64,000 bases of DNA from Pedobacter frigoris (GTDB taxonomy: Bacteria; Bacteroidota; Bacteroidia; Sphingobacteriales; Sphingobacteriaceae): NCBI RefSeq assembly GCF_005116445.1, contig NZ_SWBQ01000004.1, positions 310,001-374,000 of the forward strand. The letters run 5' to 3'. Position 1 is the first letter of the stretch. Every line of letters starts with the position of its first letter. The position numbers were made by a program, and so were the translations under genes. A model generated the notes under the pieces. That model was not told the origin of the DNA, ran no database searches, and was given only the letters and a program-made list of their open reading frames with translations. This document shows, in pieces, positions 59,586-64,000 of this stretch.

Positions 59586-62500
59586 TTAGTCCATTGTATT
59601 AATAAATACCCTTGGCGTCTCGCCAAACTGCTTTTTAAATTCCCTGCTGAAATATTTGGGATCATTGAATCCCACTAAATAGGAAACCTCAGATATGGTG
59701 TAGGTTTTCAATTCCAGCAACTGAGCAGCTTTTTTTAATCTTATAGACTTGATGAAATCATTAACAGAGAGATCTGTTAGTGCCCTTACCTTTTTATAAA
59801 GCACCGGCTGACTCATGCCCATTTCAACAGAAAGTTCTGGAACCCCAAAATTCTGGTCTTCCATATTGGTTTCTATATATTGAATGATCTTAGTCATAAA
59901 AATATGATCAGTAGAATTTACAGTAATATTCTGCGGCTGTAAACTAACTTCCTGGCTATATTTTTCTCTCATTTTAACTCTTGTGGAAAGCAGATTTCTA
60001 ACATTAAGCTGTAATAATTCCATACTGAAAGGCTTGGTAATATAGGCATCTGCACCAGTTTCCAGGCCACTTACCTGATGAGTATGTGAAGACCTGGCCG
60101 TAAGAAGCACGACTGGAATATGGCTGGTACGCTCATCAGTCTTTAATTTTGCGCAAAGCTCCAACCCATCCATAATTGGCATCATTACATCGCATATAAT
60201 CAGATCTGGCAAAAGTTCAATAGCTGTCTCCCAGCCCTCCAGTCCATTTTCGCTGGTTTCTATGTGGTAGTGCTTACCCATAAACGAAGAAATGAATTCT
60301 TTTATTTCTTCGTTGTCTTCGATAATGAGGATTGTCTCCGGACTTAAGGCACCTAAAGTCGTTTCCAGATCATTTGAGACAAGCTCCGGAAGATCTGTGT
60401 ACAAATATTCTTCATCATATATAGGACCGGCCAATTCTGAGGCTTTAAAATGATCTTTCCCTTTTTTGAGCATCACAGTAAAGCAAGTCTCTCCGAGTTG
60501 AACTGACGTAGCAGGATTGCTTTTAATGAGGATATTTCCCTTATGTGTATCAATAATGCTTTTAGAAAGTGCCAATCCTATTCCCGAACCAATGTGGCTT
60601 GATCCAGATTCATCAATTTGAAAGAAGTCACTGAATAATTTACTTTGGCTTTCATATGGGATCCCCTTTCCATTGTCCTTCACTCTAATTTCAACTTCCT
60701 GGTCAAGGTTTTCAATGGAAACGGTGATCCGTCCTCCGTTGTCTGTGAACTTAAAAGCATTTGACAGCAGGTTGAATAGCACTTTTTCCATTTGCATCTT
60801 GTCGAAGAAAAGGTCTATTGTTTCTAATTCGCAATTAAAAGTGTAGTTGATGGTGCGATTAAGTGCTTCATGCGAAAAAGCCCGGAAATTATTCCTGGTA
60901 AAGTCAACAATGTTAGTTTTACTTACATTTAGTTTTAAATGTCCGGATTCCGCCTTTCTAAAATCCATTAATTCAGTAACGAGTCTGAGGAGACGATCGG
61001 CATTATTTTTAACCAATGTTACCTGATCATTCACTTCAAAATTGTCCTTTGTGCTTTTTAGCAGACTCTCAAGCGGCCCGACAATCAATGTAAGCGGGGT
61101 ACGAATTTCGTGTGAAATATAGGTGAAGAAATTGAGCTTCATTTGCTGCACGTTTTCCGATCTTTTCAGTAATGCACGCAAAAAGAGATAGCGTATTGTC
61201 AAGAACAGGATGATAGAAAAAATGAGCAAGTATGCGAAATAAGCCCACCAGCTAGCCCATAATGGTGGAAGAATCTTAATATCGATTACTGCACTTTCGC
61301 CACCGGATATGCCATCATTATTGGTTCCTTTAACAGTAAATGAATAACTGCCAGAAGGAAGATTGGTATAGGTTGCACTAGGGCTGCTTACTTCGTTCCA
61401 ATCTTTGTCATAACCCTGGAGTTTATATACATAGCGGTTTTTATCGGATTTAACATAACTTAATAACGCAAAGCCTATTGTGAAATGATTTTGGTCATGT
61501 TTGAACTTAATTTGCTCCGTATTATTGATGCTCTCTTTAAGCAAATTGTCTGGTGCATTTACCTTTACTTGTTCATTAAATAGCTTTAGTCCTGTAAATA
61601 CTATTGGAGCTTTGTGATTGTTAACCTGAATTTGACTAGGATTAAAAGCTGTTAGGCCACTATGCCCGCCAAAAAATAAAATGCCGTAACTGTCTTTAAA
61701 TGCAGACCTGAGGTTGAAATCATTACCTGCAAGACCATCACTTTTTGTATAATTTCTAAAGCTTGAGGTCTTTAAATCCAATTTTGATAAACCATTATCC
61801 GTACTGATCCACATGGTACCCCGATCTTCAACCATTGCAAGTACATTGTTATTTGATAGGCTATTTTTTTCAGTGTAGGTCTTAAATTTTTTCGATAAGG
61901 GATCGTATACGCTTACTCCTCCATAATAGGTTCCTATATAGATTTTACCCTCAGTGTCCTGCAAAAGACAATTGATGTGATCGGATTGGAGTGCATTGAG
62001 GTCTACCTCGTTTTTGAAATGAGAAGTTACTTTTCCAGTATGGTAGTCATAAACAAATAAGCCACCGGTAGTGCCAATCCATACATTTTTGTCTTTATCC
62101 TCGAATATTACCTCAATGCGTTTATTAGAGAGTAATTTTTCGACCGGACTTTTAGTGGTAATATGATCATATACTCCATTCGTTCTTTTCAGATTAGTAA
62201 GACCACTATGACTTCCAATCCAGATATCACCGTTACTGGTTTCATTGATTGCCACAATTTCTGAGGTACTTGCAGTATTATTATTGCCAATATTTATGAT
62301 ATTTTGAAATCTCCTGGTAGTTGGATCAAAAACATTTAACCCTCCGTGGTGTGTACCAATCAATAAATTTCCGTCCCTGCTTTTGTGAATAGTTTTGATT
62401 AGGTTAGAACTGGGTCCGGCCCCAGGTATTGAACTAATTTTGTAATGCTGGTAGATGTTGTTCTTTCGATCAAAATAATCTAGCCCACCTCCTTCAGTCC

Positions 62501-63647
62501 CAATCCACAAATTCTGCTTAGCGTCTTCTACTATCGAACTTATAATATTGCTGCTGATACTGGGACGAATCTTACTGTTTTCATAAACGTAGAATACCTT
62601 GGCATACGGAGAAACCATATTTACTCCGCCATAGTAGGTGCCAATCCACACATTCCCGGTAATATCAAAGAAGATGTCATGAGTAGAATTGTGGCTCAGA
62701 CTAGATTTGACCTCTGGGTCGTGCTGATAATTGGTGAATGTCTTGGCTACAGGGTTTAGTATACTCAATCCCTCCTGAGTACTAATCCACAGCATTCCTT
62801 TTTTATCAGGATTAATTTTCCTAATGTCATTGTGAACAATTGTGTTTGGATCTTGTGCATTGTGCTTATAAACAGTGAATGTTCGAGTAGCTTTATTATA
62901 GAGGTTCAAACCATTGTCTGTACCTATCCAAAGGTTTTGCTGTGCATCTGCATTAATACTCGTTATGTAATTTGAACTGATGCTTTCAGGGTTTTTATTG
63001 CTACGGAATATGCGATTATTAAAATGGCCTTTTTTAAGCGACATCCGGATCAGGCCTGTTACCGTTCCGAGCCATAGGTCACCTTCATTGTCTTTAAAAA
63101 TTGAATAAATTTGATTTTGCCTATTGCCTGCTTCTTTATTTCCGAAAAAGAAAGATTTAAATTTACGGCTCCCGTGAGCGAGTAGATTGAGCCCTGAAGA
63201 GGTTCCTATCCAGAGATTTTTTTGATCATCCTCGTAAATACAGTTGATTGCATTGTTACTTAAACCTGACCCTGAGGTTTTAGAGATACGTGTAAAAGCA
63301 TCTCTATTTTTATCGTATTTATTTAGCCCTTTAGAGGTGCCAACCCATAGCCTGCCTTTTGAATCGTTGAATACACATGAAATTGAATTACTGGAAACGC
63401 TTTCAGAATCTGTCGGATCATTTAAATATATTTTAAATTGATAGCCATCATAACGATTTAAACCGTGATTTGTACCAAACCACATGAACTGCTGCTTATC
63501 CTGGGTAATGGATAAAACGGAATTTTGGGACAATCCATTTTCTATGGTAAGACTGTTAAAAGTAATCGCTTTCTGTGCATATATTTCCATTTGTATTGTA
63601 ATAAAGGAAAAGCACAGAATAAAAAATTTCCATTTAACAAGTTTCAT
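59586..63647 (-). CDS. Hybrid two-component system regulator (HTCS)
   Basis: A 1353-residue one-protein signalling system. The signal peptide ends near IYAQ (residue 25). About fourteen regulator-propeller repeats (WIGTxxGLN...) fill residues ~30-720. A Y_Y_Y domain (~725-790) and one membrane helix (802-823) follow. HisKA has His846 (YISHEIRTPL), HATPase has NLLSNAFKFTD, DNGKGIP and GSGIGLAL, the receiver has phospho-acceptor Asp1153 (IICDVMMPIMDG), and the C-terminus (~1250-1350) is an AraC-type DNA-binding domain. Such sensors bind an oligosaccharide in the periplasm and activate the neighbouring PUL. It converges on PUL 2 and has another rightward gene upstream, so its target may be either or both. 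Confidence 0.95.
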   Translation of the reverse strand: MKLVKWKFFILCFSFITIQMEIYAQKAITFNSLTIENGLSQNSVLSITQDKQQFMWFGTNHGLNRYDGYQFKIYLNDPTDSESVSSNSISCVFNDSKGRLWVGTSKGLNKYDKNRDAFTRISKTSGSGLSNNAINCIYEDDQKNLWIGTSSGLNLLAHGSRKFKSFFFGNKEAGNRQNQIYSIFKDNEGDLWLGTVTGLIRMSLKKGHFNNRIFRSNKNPESISSNYITSINADAQQNLWIGTDNGLNLYNKATRTFTVYKHNAQDPNTIVHNDIRKINPDKKGMLWISTQEGLSILNPVAKTFTNYQHDPEVKSSLSHNSTHDIFFDITGNVWIGTYYGGVNMVSPYAKVFYVYENSKIRPSISSNIISSIVEDAKQNLWIGTEGGGLDYFDRKNNIYQHYKISSIPGAGPSSNLIKTIHKSRDGNLLIGTHHGGLNVFDPTTRRFQNIINIGNNNTASTSEIVAINETSNGDIWIGSHSGLTNLKRTNGVYDHITTKSPVEKLLSNKRIEVIFEDKDKNVWIGTTGGLFVYDYHTGKVTSHFKNEVDLNALQSDHINCLLQDTEGKIYIGTYYGGVSVYDPLSKKFKTYTEKNSLSNNNVLAMVEDRGTMWISTDNGLSKLDLKTSSFRNYTKSDGLAGNDFNLRSAFKDSYGILFFGGHSGLTAFNPSQIQVNNHKAPIVFTGLKLFNEQVKVNAPDNLLKESINNTEQIKFKHDQNHFTIGFALLSYVKSDKNRYVYKLQGYDKDWNEVSSPSATYTNLPSGSYSFTVKGTNNDGISGGESAVIDIKILPPLWASWWAYFAYLLIFSIILFLTIRYLFLRALLKRSENVQQMKLNFFTYISHEIRTPLTLIVGPLESLLKSTKDNFEVNDQVTLVKNNADRLLRLVTELMDFRKAESGHLKLNVSKTNIVDFTRNNFRAFSHEALNRTINYTFNCELETIDLFFDKMQMEKVLFNLLSNAFKFTDNGGRITVSIENLDQEVEIRVKDNGKGIPYESQSKLFSDFFQIDESGSSHIGSGIGLALSKSIIDTHKGNILIKSNPATSVQLGETCFTVMLKKGKDHFKASELAGPIYDEEYLYTDLPELVSNDLETTLGALSPETILIIEDNEEIKEFISSFMGKHYHIETSENGLEGWETAIELLPDLIICDVMMPIMDGLELCAKLKTDERTSHIPVVLLTARSSHTHQVSGLETGADAYITKPFSMELLQLNVRNLLSTRVKMREKYSQEVSLQPQNITVNSTDHIFMTKIIQYIETNMEDQNFGVPELSVEMGMSQPVLYKKVRALTDLSVNDFIKSIRLKKAAQLLELKTYTISEVSYLVGFNDPKYFSREFKKQFGETPRVFINTMD

Positions 63648-63967
63648 AAAGTATCAGTTAGTTATCCTTCTTATTCGCCGTGTGAGGTCTAATGTCAGGT
63701 TTTTTTATGATTTTTCTACCTTTTCTTTTAGAATTTTCATCTTTTTTACGCGAATAATGCAACAGATTTGAGAATAACAAAACAGTTGTCATTCTTATAT
63801 CATTTGAATGATTATTGAAATACTAGGGGGATAGATCGGACTGAATATCAGTGATCTATATTTAATATAAAATGCGTATGAATAAAAACTAACTAAACCA
63901 TAGTCAGTCATGACTTAAAAAAATGAACCAATATCAGCTTTTAAACTAACAAACCACTAACCACACT
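63648..63967. promoter_or_regulatory. Regulatory region between HTCS and next rightward gene
   Basis: 320 AT-rich bases. It contains a 29-bp dyad (63831-63859) and a perfect 10-bp palindrome AGTCATGACT (63906-63915). No gene is supported. It presumably holds the leftward HTCS promoter and the promoter and leader of the next operon. Confidence 0.5.
63831..63859. promoter_or_regulatory. 29-bp interrupted dyad
   Basis: ATAGATC then GG, ACTGA, loop ATA, TCAGT and GATCTAT: twelve paired bases with a two-base bulge. It could be a regulator site, possibly for the adjacent HTCS, or an RNA hairpin. Confidence 0.5.
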
Positions 63968-64000
63968 ATGATGTCTAATACATTGACCAAAGCGTATACG
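63968..64000 (+). CDS. Start of a rightward gene, cut by the window end
   Basis: ATG ATG at 63968-63973 opens a frame of 11 codons (MMSNTLTKAYT) to the edge. The long AT-rich leader resembles those before SusC genes, but the visible part is too short to identify a family or even to prove coding. Confidence 0.3.
   Translation, partial: MMSNTLTKAYT

Overview
The window looks like chromosomal DNA of a Sphingobacteriaceae member (Bacteroidota), most likely Pedobacter or a close relative. The evidence is three SusC/SusD pairs, a hybrid two-component sensor with an AraC output domain, the gliding lipoprotein GldD, menaquinone synthesis by the futalosine route, starts that lack Shine-Dalgarno sequences, and -7 elements of the Bacteroidota type TAnnTTTG. 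No rRNA, CRISPR array, insertion sequence or phage gene was seen. The species is an inference from these families.

Layout. 1-14,941 is mostly housekeeping: a cut-off DUF2807-like adhesin, a 12-unit TPR protein, a ComA-like synthase, aroE-gldD, a metallo-beta-lactamase-fold hydrolase, a LolC/E-type permease, mqnD/mqnB, a PTPS, folE, fabD, a 1239-residue NtrY-like histidine kinase and a membrane-anchored coiled-coil protein. 15,093-25,352 is rich in cell-wall and amino-sugar genes: a GHL10 glycosidase-like protein, an M16 peptidase, a NagX-like membrane acyltransferase, a NagB-PIG-L fusion, anmK and a DeoR regulator. 25,588-33,595 is a first polysaccharide-utilisation locus (PUL): SusC, SusD, an unknown lipoprotein, a PKD/beta-propeller lipoprotein and a GH18 enzyme. 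Together with the preceding genes it suggests capture, cleavage and catabolism of GlcNAc-containing polymers.

33,706-39,230 returns to housekeeping: a small conserved protein, an S41 protease, a 2Fe-2S ferredoxin with its flavoprotein reductase, lpxH, prfA and tRNA-Asp. A 1.36-kb AT-rich non-coding region follows, carrying four LacI-type palindromes.

40,622-59,527 is an 11-gene single-strand locus made of two successive modules of SusC, SusD, fasciclin-like lipoprotein and unknown lipoprotein, then a pair of alkaline-phosphatase-superfamily/LamG lipoproteins flanking an M60 (enhancin-like) metallopeptidase. It contains no recognisable glycoside hydrolase. A hybrid two-component regulator (59,586-63,647) faces it across a terminator. 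This locus is the best candidate here for an undescribed system: probably surface attack on glycoproteins or phosphorylated/sulfated glycoconjugates rather than on a plain polysaccharide. The window ends in the upstream region of a further rightward gene.
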